14,579 bases of DNA from assembly GCA_052034295.1 (NCBI GenBank), contig JBPOIS010000014.1, positions 1 through 14,579 on the forward strand, written 5' to 3'. Made by a program: the position numbers and the translations under genes. This stretch comes from JBPOIS01 sp052034295 (GTDB lineage: Bacteria > Pseudomonadota > Gammaproteobacteria > Pseudomonadales > Moraxellaceae). Position 1 is the stretch's first letter, and each line of letters starts with the position of its first letter. Under the pieces are notes generated by a model, which had not been told where the DNA came from, ran no database searches, and saw only the letters and a program-made list of their open reading frames with translations. Positions 1 through 7,958 of this stretch are shown piece after piece.

Positions 1-373
1 GCGGGATGAATTTGGCCACTTGAGTGGCGACGATGCGCCCGCCCAGGCCCTGGATGGATTTGCGCACCACGCCCCGGGTGAGCACAAAACCGCCAAATTC
101 GGTCAGCCGGTCAAAAATCACTTTCCATTGCAGCTGACGGGTGTGCGGGTCATAGGCGGGCATGCGCTGCTGCGACAGCCCAAAGCGCTCGCTGATTTCA
201 GGCAACAGCTGGCTGAGCAGGCCAGCATCCACCATCACATCCAGAAACGGCACCGGGATCACGGCCGCCCCGGCGGAATAGCGGGCACGGTGCTTGGCCA
301 GGGTCAGGCAGTCACGGCGCACCTGGTCCAGATTCAGGCTGGGGTCAATGACGGGTGGGGTTTGCGGTTTCAT
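1..373 (-). CDS. DUF697/YcjF-like hypothetical protein, N-terminal part (cut by window start)
   Basis: An ATG at 373 opens a frame that stays open to the window edge, giving 124 residues. The gene's 3' end lies outside. A purine-rich AAGGAAAGAAG stretch lies just upstream of the ATG. After about 35 polar, basic residues comes AAVIPVPFLDVMVDAGLLSQ, then PEISERFGL, and later a basic stretch ending in VAKFIP. This order (Pro-rich hydrophobic helix, an acidic/aromatic RFGL segment, then a glycine/basic helix) resembles the DUF697 region of YcjF-type membrane-associated proteins. That assignment rests on recalled family appearance, not a search. No biochemical role can be assigned. The gene is divergent from recC with 263 bp between the starts, so it is not part of the recombination operon. 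An open frame on the opposite strand is a coding shadow. Confidence 0.6.
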   Translation of the reverse strand, partial: MKPQTPPVIDPSLNLDQVRRDCLTLAKHRARYSAGAAVIPVPFLDVMVDAGLLSQLLPEISERFGLSQQRMPAYDPHTRQLQWKVIFDRLTEFGGFVLTRGVVRKSIQGLGGRIVATQVAKFIP

Positions 374-636
374 GACAAGACTTCTTTCCTTGCAGACAAT
401 CACATTCTATGGCCCGCAGGCCGCATGGTCCTGACTGTAGGCCAGCCGCCGCCGCGATGCCAGTTCTGCCCGTGCAGGCTTCGTTGCCTTGTGGTAACGG
501 GCGGGCAACCGGGACGTGACGGGATTTGCTGCGACAGATGATGACGCAAAACATGCACCGGGTGCTGGGGTGTGGCCAGAACTTGCGCTACGCTAGGGGG
601 CATTCAATTGTCAAAAATCAGGTTGAGTCCAGCAAC
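374..636. other. Divergent intergenic region between the DUF697-like gene and recC
   Basis: This 263-bp non-coding stretch must hold the promoters of both flanking genes. On the minus strand a TAGAAT hexamer at 404-409 could be a -10 element for the DUF697-like gene, but no good -35 accompanies it. On the plus strand I find no convincing promoter for recC. GTTGCC at 483-488 can pair either with GGTAAC at 493-498 (one G-T wobble) or perfectly with GGCAAC at 504-509, so two mutually exclusive small hairpins are possible. No riboswitch or RNA gene was recognised. Confidence 0.4.
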
Positions 637-3600
637 ATGCTCCATGTCATCCAGAGCAACCGGGTGGAAACCCTGCGACAGGCGATGGTGCAGTTTTTTC
701 AGCCCGCCAGTGTGTTTGAGCCGCTGCAGGTGCTGGTGCCGTCGCACGGGGTGGGGGTATGGCTACAGCAGGGACTGGCCGACCATCAGGGCGTGGCCAC
801 ACTGTTGCAGACCGATTTTATCGGCACCTACCAGTGGAAGCTGTACGCGCGCATCCTGCGCCAGGTTGATGCCGAGCGCTACCGCCAGCTCAATGAGCAG
901 GTGCCGCTGGCCGCACAGGCCATGCAGGGGCAGATTTTTTCCCACCTGATCGGCATCCATGAAAGTCCCGACCTGGATGAAAAGGCCGGCCAGTCCGCCA
1001 AGGCACTGGAATTCTTGTTTGAAAAACTCACCCACCCCGATGCGATGGGGGTGCGTCGCCAGCTCTGGGGCCTGTCGGCGCAGGTGGCACGGGTGTTTGC
1101 TGATTATGTGGTGTACCGGCCCCAGTGGCTGACCCGCTGGGGACAGGGCGAGTCGATCGGGCTGGGTGCGTATTTCCAGCGCCTGCAGCAGGCCAGTGCC
1201 GAGGCCGGAACCGCAGGGCGGGAAGCCGATGAGCTGCCCCCCGAGTGGCGGCAAAAAGAGGCCATCCAGATGGAGCGCTGGCAGCGGCAACTGTGGCGGG
1301 ATCTGTTTGCCGACACCTTTGCCCAGCGTCAGCAGGTGCGGGCCGAGTTCTGGGCGGCGCTGGCGTCGCACGACAAGGCGGTGTTCCTGCGCCGCGACCT
1401 GCCGCGCCAGCTGGTGGTGTTTGCCCCGGTGAAGCTGCCGCCGGGGGAGCTGGAGTTTTTGATCCGGCTGAGCCGCTATGTCGAGGTGCTGGTGCTGCAC
1501 CACAACCCCACCCCCGAATACTGGGCCGATGTGGTGGATGAGCGCTGGCTGGCCGAAGCACGGCTGCGCTGGCCTGCGCTGGCGGCCCACCGCGACAGTG
1601 AGCACACCCTGCTGACCAGCTTTGGCAAACAGGCCCGCGATGTGTTTGCCCAGCTGGTGGAGCTGTCGGACGGACAGGCTGGCCAGTGGCAGGATGCCTT
1701 TGTGCCCCTGCCGGTGCCACGGGCCGGTCAGGTGCCATCGCTGCTGCATCAGCTACAGGCGGGGGTGTATGCGCTGCAGAATCCGGATGACCACAGCCTG
1801 CGGTGGCAGCCGGGTGATGATTCGCTGCGGGTGCATGCCTGCCACTCGGCCATGCGCCAGCTGGAGGTGCTGCGCGAGGAGATCCTCTGCTGGCTGGATG
1901 CGGAGCCGGACCGCCAGCCTGGCGACATTCTGGTGCTGATGCCGGACCTGCAGCGCATGGCCCCGCTGATCCGTGCGGTGTTCCAGGGCAGTGCCGAGGC
2001 CCAGGAGCTGCCTGTGGACATCACCGGGATGGTGTCGCCGGATGCCCAGGTGCTCTGGGAGGGGCTGGCGCAGGGTTATCGGTTGCTGCAGGGGCGCTTC
2101 GGGGCCGATGGGCTGGTGGACTGGCTGGCGCTGCCGCCGGTCAGTCGCGCCTATGGACTGGACCGGATCGGCGTGCAGCGGGTTGGTGCCCTGCTGCGCG
2201 AGGCCGGATTTTACCGGGGCTTTGATGGCGAGCATCTGGCACAGGGGCTGGCCCCCGCTGACCGGGACGATCGCTGTACGTTTCGCCATGCGCTGGACCG
2301 GCTGGTGCTGGGCATGGCCATGCCGGTGGAGGCCGCATTTGCCGACCGGGTGGCCTGTGCGCGGGTGGGCCGGTCGGATTTTGAGCTGGTGGCGGCGCTG
2401 GAGCGGATTTTTCTGGATTTACAGGCGCTGCGTGAGGTGCTGGCCCAGGATGCGCAGGCCCCGCGCAGTGTGGATGACTGGCTGCAGGTGCTGCGGGAGC
2501 AGCTGGAGGCGCGCTTTGCCGGGGAGCGCAGTTCGGCAGCGTGGGGACAGGTGCAGCAGTTGCTCAGCCAGCTGCGTGAAGGCCTGCACAGCGATGACAA
2601 CCGCATCGAGGTGCGCCTGCCCCTGCCGTTGCTGCTGGATGAAATCAGCGATCGACTGCAGCACCAGCCGCCGGGGTCGGTGCCGGGTGGCCGGGTGAGC
2701 TTTGCCCGGCTGGGAACGCTGCGGCCCCTGCCGTACCGGCTGGTGGTGGTGCTGGATCTGGGCGTGGGGCATTTCCCCCAGCGTGATGTGCCGAGCAGTT
2801 TTGACCTGATGCAGTTGATGGGCGGGGAGCGCTATGACCGCTCGCGCCTGTCCGATGATCAGGGGGCGTTTCTGGATGCGCTTTTGCTGGCCGGGCAGGC
2901 CTGCTGGCTGTTTTACACCGGTTTTGAGGGCGGACAGCCAGAGCGGCTGCAGCCAGCCGGTCCGGTGCAAAAGCTGCTGGAATTCCTGGGCCGCAAGCTA
3001 CAGCCGCTGGGCCAGACTGCCGAGCGCCCGCTGAACCTGAAGGCCCAGCAGACGCTGCTGGAGCAGACCGTGGTGGTCAGTCACCGGCAGCTGCCGTTTG
3101 AGCCCGAGAATTTTCAGGCCGCCCAGCACCCGCACGAGCAGGGGCGACGGCCGGCGATTGGGGCGGGGCTGTGGCTGGATGTGGCCCGGCACCTGCGTGA
3201 ACCACAGCGGGTGCAGCCGTGGTATGTGGAGGGCATCCTGCCTGAACCCTTGCCGGGTCAGCAAGTGCTGGCGCTGGAGCAGGTCATCCGCGATGTGCAG
3301 CAGCCGAACCGGCCTTTTTTACGGCAGGCGCGCATTCGCCGACTGGAGGACATCGAATCCTTTGACCCCTATGAGCCGCTGTCGCTGGATGGCCTGGACA
3401 CCTATCAGCTGCGGGCTGAGTTCCTCAGCCGGGGCGCATTGCCCGACGTGATGCTGAAAACCCGCATGCCCGCCGGTCTGCTGGCACAACCCTATGCAGA
3501 CTGGATAGGTGACCAGCTCGAGGCCCTGCGGGCGCGGGTGGAGTTCTGGGCGGCACAGTGGCAAAAAAAACAGCCCGACCCGATCACCCGGCATGACCTG

Positions 3601-4212
3601 TCGATCGCGCGCTTCAAACTGTCGGTGTGTGTGCCGGAATCGCTGGCTGTACCGGTCTGGTTGCGCTGTAGCCCAGCACGGGTACAGGGCAAACACCTGC
3701 TGCGCGGCTGGCTGGAATACCTGGCCTGGCAGGCGCTGTGTCCTGCCAATGGGATGGATCGGTGCATGGTGATCGTGGGCCACAGCGACACCATCCAGTA
3801 CGGTCCGGTGTCGCCCGCACAGGCCAGAGACTGGCTGGCCGACTGGCTGCAGCTCTGGCAGCAGATGGCAGTGCAGCCGGTGGTGCTGCCCGCTGAGCTG
3901 CTGGCCCAGAACCTGAAAAAACTGAAAAAACAGGCCGCAGCAGGCCCCTACAGTGCCCAGCCTCTGCTGGACAGCTGGCTGGGGCGGGGCTATCGCGGCA
4001 ACGACCAGACCCCGGCGCATCAGGACGAGGGCTGTAGCCTGCACCCGGACTGGCAACTGATCCTGCGGGGGCAGGATGCCGCGGCAGCACTGGACGCTGC
4101 GGTGCGTGCGCATGTGCCGCGCCTGTATGTGCCGATCCTGGATCATCACCAGATCCTTCAGGAAAAAAACCAGGGCCAAAAAAAAGACCCTGCAGGAGAC
4201 CATGCCCCATGA
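637..4212 (+). CDS. recC: RecBCD enzyme subunit RecC
   Basis: RecC is the subunit of the cytoplasmic RecBCD helicase-nuclease that carries the Chi-scanning channel and splits the DNA strands. It resembles a helicase-nuclease but lacks its catalytic residues. The start at 637 is chosen because family members begin with an M-x-V-x-x-SNR pattern, seen here as MLHVIQSNRVETL; the open frame extends 37 codons further upstream without homology. Seen in order: LRVHACHSAMRQLEVL (about 397-412) followed by PGDILVLMPDLQRMAPLI; a conserved GRVSFARLGTLRPLPYRLVV block (about 685-706) leading to GVGHFPQRDVPSSFDLM; DRSRLSDDQGAFLDAL; and a C-terminal inactive nuclease-like part ending near RLYVPILDHH. The product has 1191 residues, slightly longer than the about 1120 of E. 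coli RecC. Its TGA overlaps the recB ATG by 4 bases. Runs of A7 (4163-4169) and A8 (4178-4185) lie near its 3' end. Confidence 0.95.
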   Translation: MLHVIQSNRVETLRQAMVQFFQPASVFEPLQVLVPSHGVGVWLQQGLADHQGVATLLQTDFIGTYQWKLYARILRQVDAERYRQLNEQVPLAAQAMQGQIFSHLIGIHESPDLDEKAGQSAKALEFLFEKLTHPDAMGVRRQLWGLSAQVARVFADYVVYRPQWLTRWGQGESIGLGAYFQRLQQASAEAGTAGREADELPPEWRQKEAIQMERWQRQLWRDLFADTFAQRQQVRAEFWAALASHDKAVFLRRDLPRQLVVFAPVKLPPGELEFLIRLSRYVEVLVLHHNPTPEYWADVVDERWLAEARLRWPALAAHRDSEHTLLTSFGKQARDVFAQLVELSDGQAGQWQDAFVPLPVPRAGQVPSLLHQLQAGVYALQNPDDHSLRWQPGDDSLRVHACHSAMRQLEVLREEILCWLDAEPDRQPGDILVLMPDLQRMAPLIRAVFQGSAEAQELPVDITGMVSPDAQVLWEGLAQGYRLLQGRFGADGLVDWLALPPVSRAYGLDRIGVQRVGALLREAGFYRGFDGEHLAQGLAPADRDDRCTFRHALDRLVLGMAMPVEAAFADRVACARVGRSDFELVAALERIFLDLQALREVLAQDAQAPRSVDDWLQVLREQLEARFAGERSSAAWGQVQQLLSQLREGLHSDDNRIEVRLPLPLLLDEISDRLQHQPPGSVPGGRVSFARLGTLRPLPYRLVVVLDLGVGHFPQRDVPSSFDLMQLMGGERYDRSRLSDDQGAFLDALLLAGQACWLFYTGFEGGQPERLQPAGPVQKLLEFLGRKLQPLGQTAERPLNLKAQQTLLEQTVVVSHRQLPFEPENFQAAQHPHEQGRRPAIGAGLWLDVARHLREPQRVQPWYVEGILPEPLPGQQVLALEQVIRDVQQPNRPFLRQARIRRLEDIESFDPYEPLSLDGLDTYQLRAEFLSRGALPDVMLKTRMPAGLLAQPYADWIGDQLEALRARVEFWAAQWQKKQPDPITRHDLSIARFKLSVCVPESLAVPVWLRCSPARVQGKHLLRGWLEYLAWQALCPANGMDRCMVIVGHSDTIQYGPVSPAQARDWLADWLQLWQQMAVQPVVLPAELLAQNLKKLKKQAAAGPYSAQPLLDSWLGRGYRGNDQTPAHQDEGCSLHPDWQLILRGQDAAAALDAAVRAHVPRLYVPILDHHQILQEKNQGQKKDPAGDHAP

Positions 4213-7200
4213 ATGCGGTCATCACGCCGGACACCCCCGCCACAGCGCTTTCCCCGCTGCACCTGCCGCTGCAGGGTGGGCTGACCCTGATTGAGGCCTC
4301 GGCCGGCACCGGCAAGACCTGGACACTGGCCATCCTGATGGTGCGGCTGCTGCTGGAGCGTGAGCTGCTGCCTCGCCAGATCGTGGTCACCACCTTCACC
4401 CGTGCGGCCGCTGCCGAACTGCGCAGCCGGATCCGCGACCGGCTGGCCGAGGTACGGCAGGTGCTGGATCAGGCGCTGCGCCTGCTGTCGGCGGGCGAAT
4501 CACAGCTCAGCGCTGCTGCGCAGGCGGAGCTGGCCGGGGACGATGTATTCTTGCAGCACTGGCTGCAATCCCGGCCCGCGCGGCAGTGGACCGAAGATGC
4601 CAACCGCCTGCAGCTGGCGCTGGACACGCTGGACGAGTGTTTCATCGGCACGCTGGACAGTTTTTGTCAAAAACTGCTGCGCGAATTTGCCTTTGATCTG
4701 GGCGACAGCCGGCCCCTGGCCATCAGCGCCACCGAACAGGAAATGCTGTATGAACTGACCCATGCCGCGCTGCGGCGCTGGCAGGGCGAACAGCCCCCCG
4801 AGGTGCTGCGGCTGATGCTGACCACAGGCCAGATGCCCAGGGTGGACACGCTGGTCCAGCAGGCCCAGACTGCCCTGAACAGCCTCAGTGTGCCGTTTGC
4901 ACCACTGACCACAGCCGGGGCGGTGCAGGCCGCCGAGCAGCAGCTCGACCAGGCGCTGCAGGCGCGGCGTGCCCTGCGGGTGGACTGGCGCGATTTTGAG
5001 GATTTTTTCAACCCGCTGGACCCCAAGACATTTTGGGGTGGACGAACCCTGGCCACGTCACGGCACTTGCTGCCAGATTTGGTCCAGCAGCTCGGACAGT
5101 CGCAGTCACTGGGGAGCTTCTGGCATTTGCCCGAGTCACATCAGGCGTTGCTGCGGGCATTCGGTAAACTGCCCAGTATGTTTGGTGCTCCGGGGAAATC
5201 CTTGCGTGAGTGGATGGAGCAGCAGCCATTGACTCAAGTACTGGCACGATTGGCAGAGGCCACGACGACGCTGAACCAACACTTTGAACAGCTCAAGCAG
5301 GCCCTGCGCCTGCGGGTGTTGACGACCGTGCGCGAGCAGTTGCCGGTGCGGCTGGCTGCGCAGGGCGAGACCACCTTTGGCCTACAGATGCGCCATCTGG
5401 CCCATGCGCTCGGTCAGGAAGAGCAGCGCAGTCTGGCCCGCACCATCCGCCAGCGCTATCCCGTGGCGATGGTGGATGAGTTTCAGGACACCAACGGCGA
5501 TCAGGACCGGGTGATTGCACAGATTTACCGTCACCCGGATGCGCTGGCCGGGCAGGACCGGGAACCGGCCACCCTGATTCTGGTCGGGGACCCGAAGCAG
5601 GCCATTTATGGTTTCCGGGGCGGCGACATCCGCACCTACAACGCCGCCCGTGCCGATATTCTGGCCAAAAAAGGCCGGCTGCTGAGCCTGGCGGTGAACC
5701 AGCGTTCGGTGGCACCGCTGGTGCAGGCGGTGGATGCACTGCTGCAGGTTCGCCCCGAGCTGGGCGATGAGGTGCAGTATCAGCCGGTGCAGCCCTCCGC
5801 CCGTCCCCATCCGGCGCTGGTGTGCCCACAGGGCGTCAATGCCGGGCCGCTGCGCGAGCTGCGCATGGTGGACCAGAGCGATGAAGCGGTTCAGACGGCC
5901 TGGGCCATCCGTCAGTTGCTGCAGCAGGCCCGTGCTGGCACGCTGGGCTTTGGGGCGCTGAAGGCCGATGGCCGTGCCTGCGTGGAGCAGCCGCTGCGGC
6001 CTGATGACGTGGCCGTGCTGGCGGTGGGGCATCACAGTCTGGATGCGGTACAGGCTGAGCTGGAGCGCCTGCACATTCCCTATTGGCGCAATGCCCAGAC
6101 CAGTGTCTATGCCTCGCCGATGGCCCGCGAGCTGGTGCAGCTGATGGAGGCCATGCTGAACCCGTGGCAACACAGCCTGCTGCGCCGGGTGCTCAGTGGC
6201 CTGCTGGGCGGGCATTCACTGGCCGAGCTGCAGGCGCTGGAGCAGAGCCGCAGGGCACTGAACCTGTTTGCCGAGCGGCTGAGTCAGGCCAGCGAGCAGT
6301 GGAGTGCCCGTGGTTTTCTGGCCGCCTGGTCGGTGCTGGCCGACCCGCGCGACGCCACCGTACAGGGCCAGCCACGTTTCTGGCTGAACGTTGCCCGCCT
6401 CAGTGGCCGCACCCAGGCCGAGCGCCACCTGATCGACCTGCGCCATCTGCTGGAAAACCTGCACCAGCAGCATGAGCGCGTCGCCGGTCCCCACCACCTG
6501 CTGGCGTGGCTGCAGCAGCAGATCCTGCGCCAGCCGCGCGGCGAAGGCGATGTACAGCGCCCGGTGCCCGCTGCTTCCGGGGTGCGGCTGATGACCATCC
6601 ATGCCTCGAAGGGGCTGGAGTTTCCGGTGGTGTTTGTGCTGGGGCTGGACAAGCCCGCCAGGGCGGCGGATGCTGGCGACCTGAAGTTTTTTCAGGACCC
6701 GCAGGGCCAGTCGCGCCTGAGTGTGGAAAACCATGAGGAGCGTGTCGCCCAGCACCAGCGCCGGCTGGACAGTGAAAAACGCCGTCTGGCCTATGTGGCC
6801 CTGACCCGGCCTTCGCACCGGCTGTACCTGGTGTTGCAGGCGGACCCGGCCAAGTCTTCCAGTTCCGGCAACAACAAAAAAGATGAAAAAACGCCCTCGC
6901 CGCTGCGCTACTGGCTGGAGGCCGGTGTCCCGGTCCCCCTGCCCAGCGAGCCGCTGCAGGACCATGCACCCAAGCCGTATGACCCCCGCAGCGGCGAAGC
7001 ACCGCCCCTGACAGCCCGGACACGCCGCAGGCTGACCCACCGCGGCTGGCTGACCACCAGCTACACCGCGCTGATGCGTCAGGCCCAGCAGTACAGCACC
7101 ACCGTGGTGAGCGCAGAAGAGGACGAGACTGCCGACGACGAAGAAATCCTCCAGGATGCCCTGACTGCAGTGACCGCCCCCAGACCGGTTGAAGCCCCGG

Positions 7201-7958
7201 ACCTCAGCCATTTGCCCATCTGCTTCCGCTTCGCCCGTGGTGCAGCGGCTGGGGACTGTCTGCACCAGATCCTCGAAAACATCGACCCGCGCCACCCGGA
7301 CAAATGGCCCGAACTGCTGGAAAACCGCCTGCGGGATGCTGGCCTGTACCAGTCGCCGGGGCAGATTGATGAGCTGCAGGGCTGGTTGCAGGACATCGTA
7401 CAGGCCGAGCTGCCGGATCAGGCGCGGCTGGCCGACATGGATTATGGGCAGCGGCTGCGTGAGCTGGATTTCATGCTGCCGCTGGGGCGCCATCACGACG
7501 CCACCACCCGCTGGAAAAAAATCCAGCAACTGCTGCAGGCGCACCGGCCCGAGCTGGCGGCGCTGACCGTGTACCAGTCAGAAAAATACCTCAAGGGCTC
7601 CATTGATCTGGTGTATGTGCATCAGGAGCGCTATTACATCGCCGACTACAAGAGCAACCTGCTGGGGCTGGAAGACGGGGATTATGACCTGGCGCACATG
7701 CAGGCCTGCATGGACCACAGCAACTACTGGCTGCAGGCGCTGATCTATCAGGTGGCGCTGCACCGGCTGCTGCGCTGGCGGCTGGGCGCAGCCTATGACC
7801 CGGCCCGGCATCTGGGCGGGGTGTGCTATCTGTTTTTGCGCGGGATGCGGGCGGGTCGTGCGCAGGGCGTGCTGTTCTGGTCCATCCCCATTGACCTGCT
7901 GTTGCAGGCCGATCAATGTCTGGGGCAGGCGCTGCCCGGAGAGACAGGAAAAACATGA
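4209..7958 (+). CDS. recB: RecBCD enzyme subunit RecB (3'-5' helicase and nuclease)
   Basis: RecB is the slow 3'-5' SF1A helicase of RecBCD. It also contains the complex's only nuclease site and loads RecA after Chi. The 1249-residue product (E. coli about 1180) has all expected motifs: Walker A EASAGTGKT at 29-37, motif Ia TTFTRAAAAELRSRI, motif II DEFQDT at 423-428, motif III GDPKQAIYGFRGGD from 460, motif V RLMTIHASKGLEF at 793-805, and motif VI YVALTR at 862-867. A polar S/N/K-rich linker (about residues 890-905) follows. The C-terminal nuclease domain has His1019 in GDCLHQIL, Asp1133 in GSIDLVY, and Asp1146/Lys1148 in ADYKSN. The 13- and 15-residue spacings match E. coli D1067, D1080 and K1082, so the nuclease should be active. 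AGGAG at 4194-4198 lies 10 bases before the ATG, which overlaps the recC stop (ATGA) and suggests translational coupling. Confidence 0.97.
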   Translation: MNAVITPDTPATALSPLHLPLQGGLTLIEASAGTGKTWTLAILMVRLLLERELLPRQIVVTTFTRAAAAELRSRIRDRLAEVRQVLDQALRLLSAGESQLSAAAQAELAGDDVFLQHWLQSRPARQWTEDANRLQLALDTLDECFIGTLDSFCQKLLREFAFDLGDSRPLAISATEQEMLYELTHAALRRWQGEQPPEVLRLMLTTGQMPRVDTLVQQAQTALNSLSVPFAPLTTAGAVQAAEQQLDQALQARRALRVDWRDFEDFFNPLDPKTFWGGRTLATSRHLLPDLVQQLGQSQSLGSFWHLPESHQALLRAFGKLPSMFGAPGKSLREWMEQQPLTQVLARLAEATTTLNQHFEQLKQALRLRVLTTVREQLPVRLAAQGETTFGLQMRHLAHALGQEEQRSLARTIRQRYPVAMVDEFQDTNGDQDRVIAQIYRHPDALAGQDREPATLILVGDPKQAIYGFRGGDIRTYNAARADILAKKGRLLSLAVNQRSVAPLVQAVDALLQVRPELGDEVQYQPVQPSARPHPALVCPQGVNAGPLRELRMVDQSDEAVQTAWAIRQLLQQARAGTLGFGALKADGRACVEQPLRPDDVAVLAVGHHSLDAVQAELERLHIPYWRNAQTSVYASPMARELVQLMEAMLNPWQHSLLRRVLSGLLGGHSLAELQALEQSRRALNLFAERLSQASEQWSARGFLAAWSVLADPRDATVQGQPRFWLNVARLSGRTQAERHLIDLRHLLENLHQQHERVAGPHHLLAWLQQQILRQPRGEGDVQRPVPAASGVRLMTIHASKGLEFPVVFVLGLDKPARAADAGDLKFFQDPQGQSRLSVENHEERVAQHQRRLDSEKRRLAYVALTRPSHRLYLVLQADPAKSSSSGNNKKDEKTPSPLRYWLEAGVPVPLPSEPLQDHAPKPYDPRSGEAPPLTARTRRRLTHRGWLTTSYTALMRQAQQYSTTVVSAEEDETADDEEILQDALTAVTAPRPVEAPDLSHLPICFRFARGAAAGDCLHQILENIDPRHPDKWPELLENRLRDAGLYQSPGQIDELQGWLQDIVQAELPDQARLADMDYGQRLRELDFMLPLGRHHDATTRWKKIQQLLQAHRPELAALTVYQSEKYLKGSIDLVYVHQERYYIADYKSNLLGLEDGDYDLAHMQACMDHSNYWLQALIYQVALHRLLRWRLGAAYDPARHLGGVCYLFLRGMRAGRAQGVLFWSIPIDLLLQADQCLGQALPGETGKT

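Noticed and set aside
20..541. 173-codon open frame on the plus strand opposite the DUF697-like gene
   Set aside because: It has no recognisable protein character and runs antisense to a frame with clear codon bias and family-like motifs; it is a shadow of GC-rich coding sequence.
526..636. Possible 37-residue N-terminal extension of RecC
   Set aside because: No family similarity before MLHVIQSNR, which matches the usual RecC N-terminus; codon use in the extension is not gene-like.
763..1749. Long antisense open frames opposite recC, recB and recD (for example this one, 6216-7544 and 7964-9385)
   Set aside because: Their residues are rich in Q, H, G, P and R as expected from the complement of CTG/GCC/CAG-biased genes, and the sense frames are certain.
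1410..2746. Five E. coli Chi octamers (GCTGGTGG) on the recC coding strand, at 1410, 1653, 2112, 2385 and 2739
   Set aside because: All arise where CTG GTG G (Leu-Val) codons are common, and the Chi sequence of this organism is unknown, so no signal can be claimed without genome-wide counts.
4202..4204. ATG just before the recB start, closer to the AGGAG
   Set aside because: It is out of frame with recB and only 3 bases from the ribosome site; the frame it opens ends by 4294 with no recognisable content.
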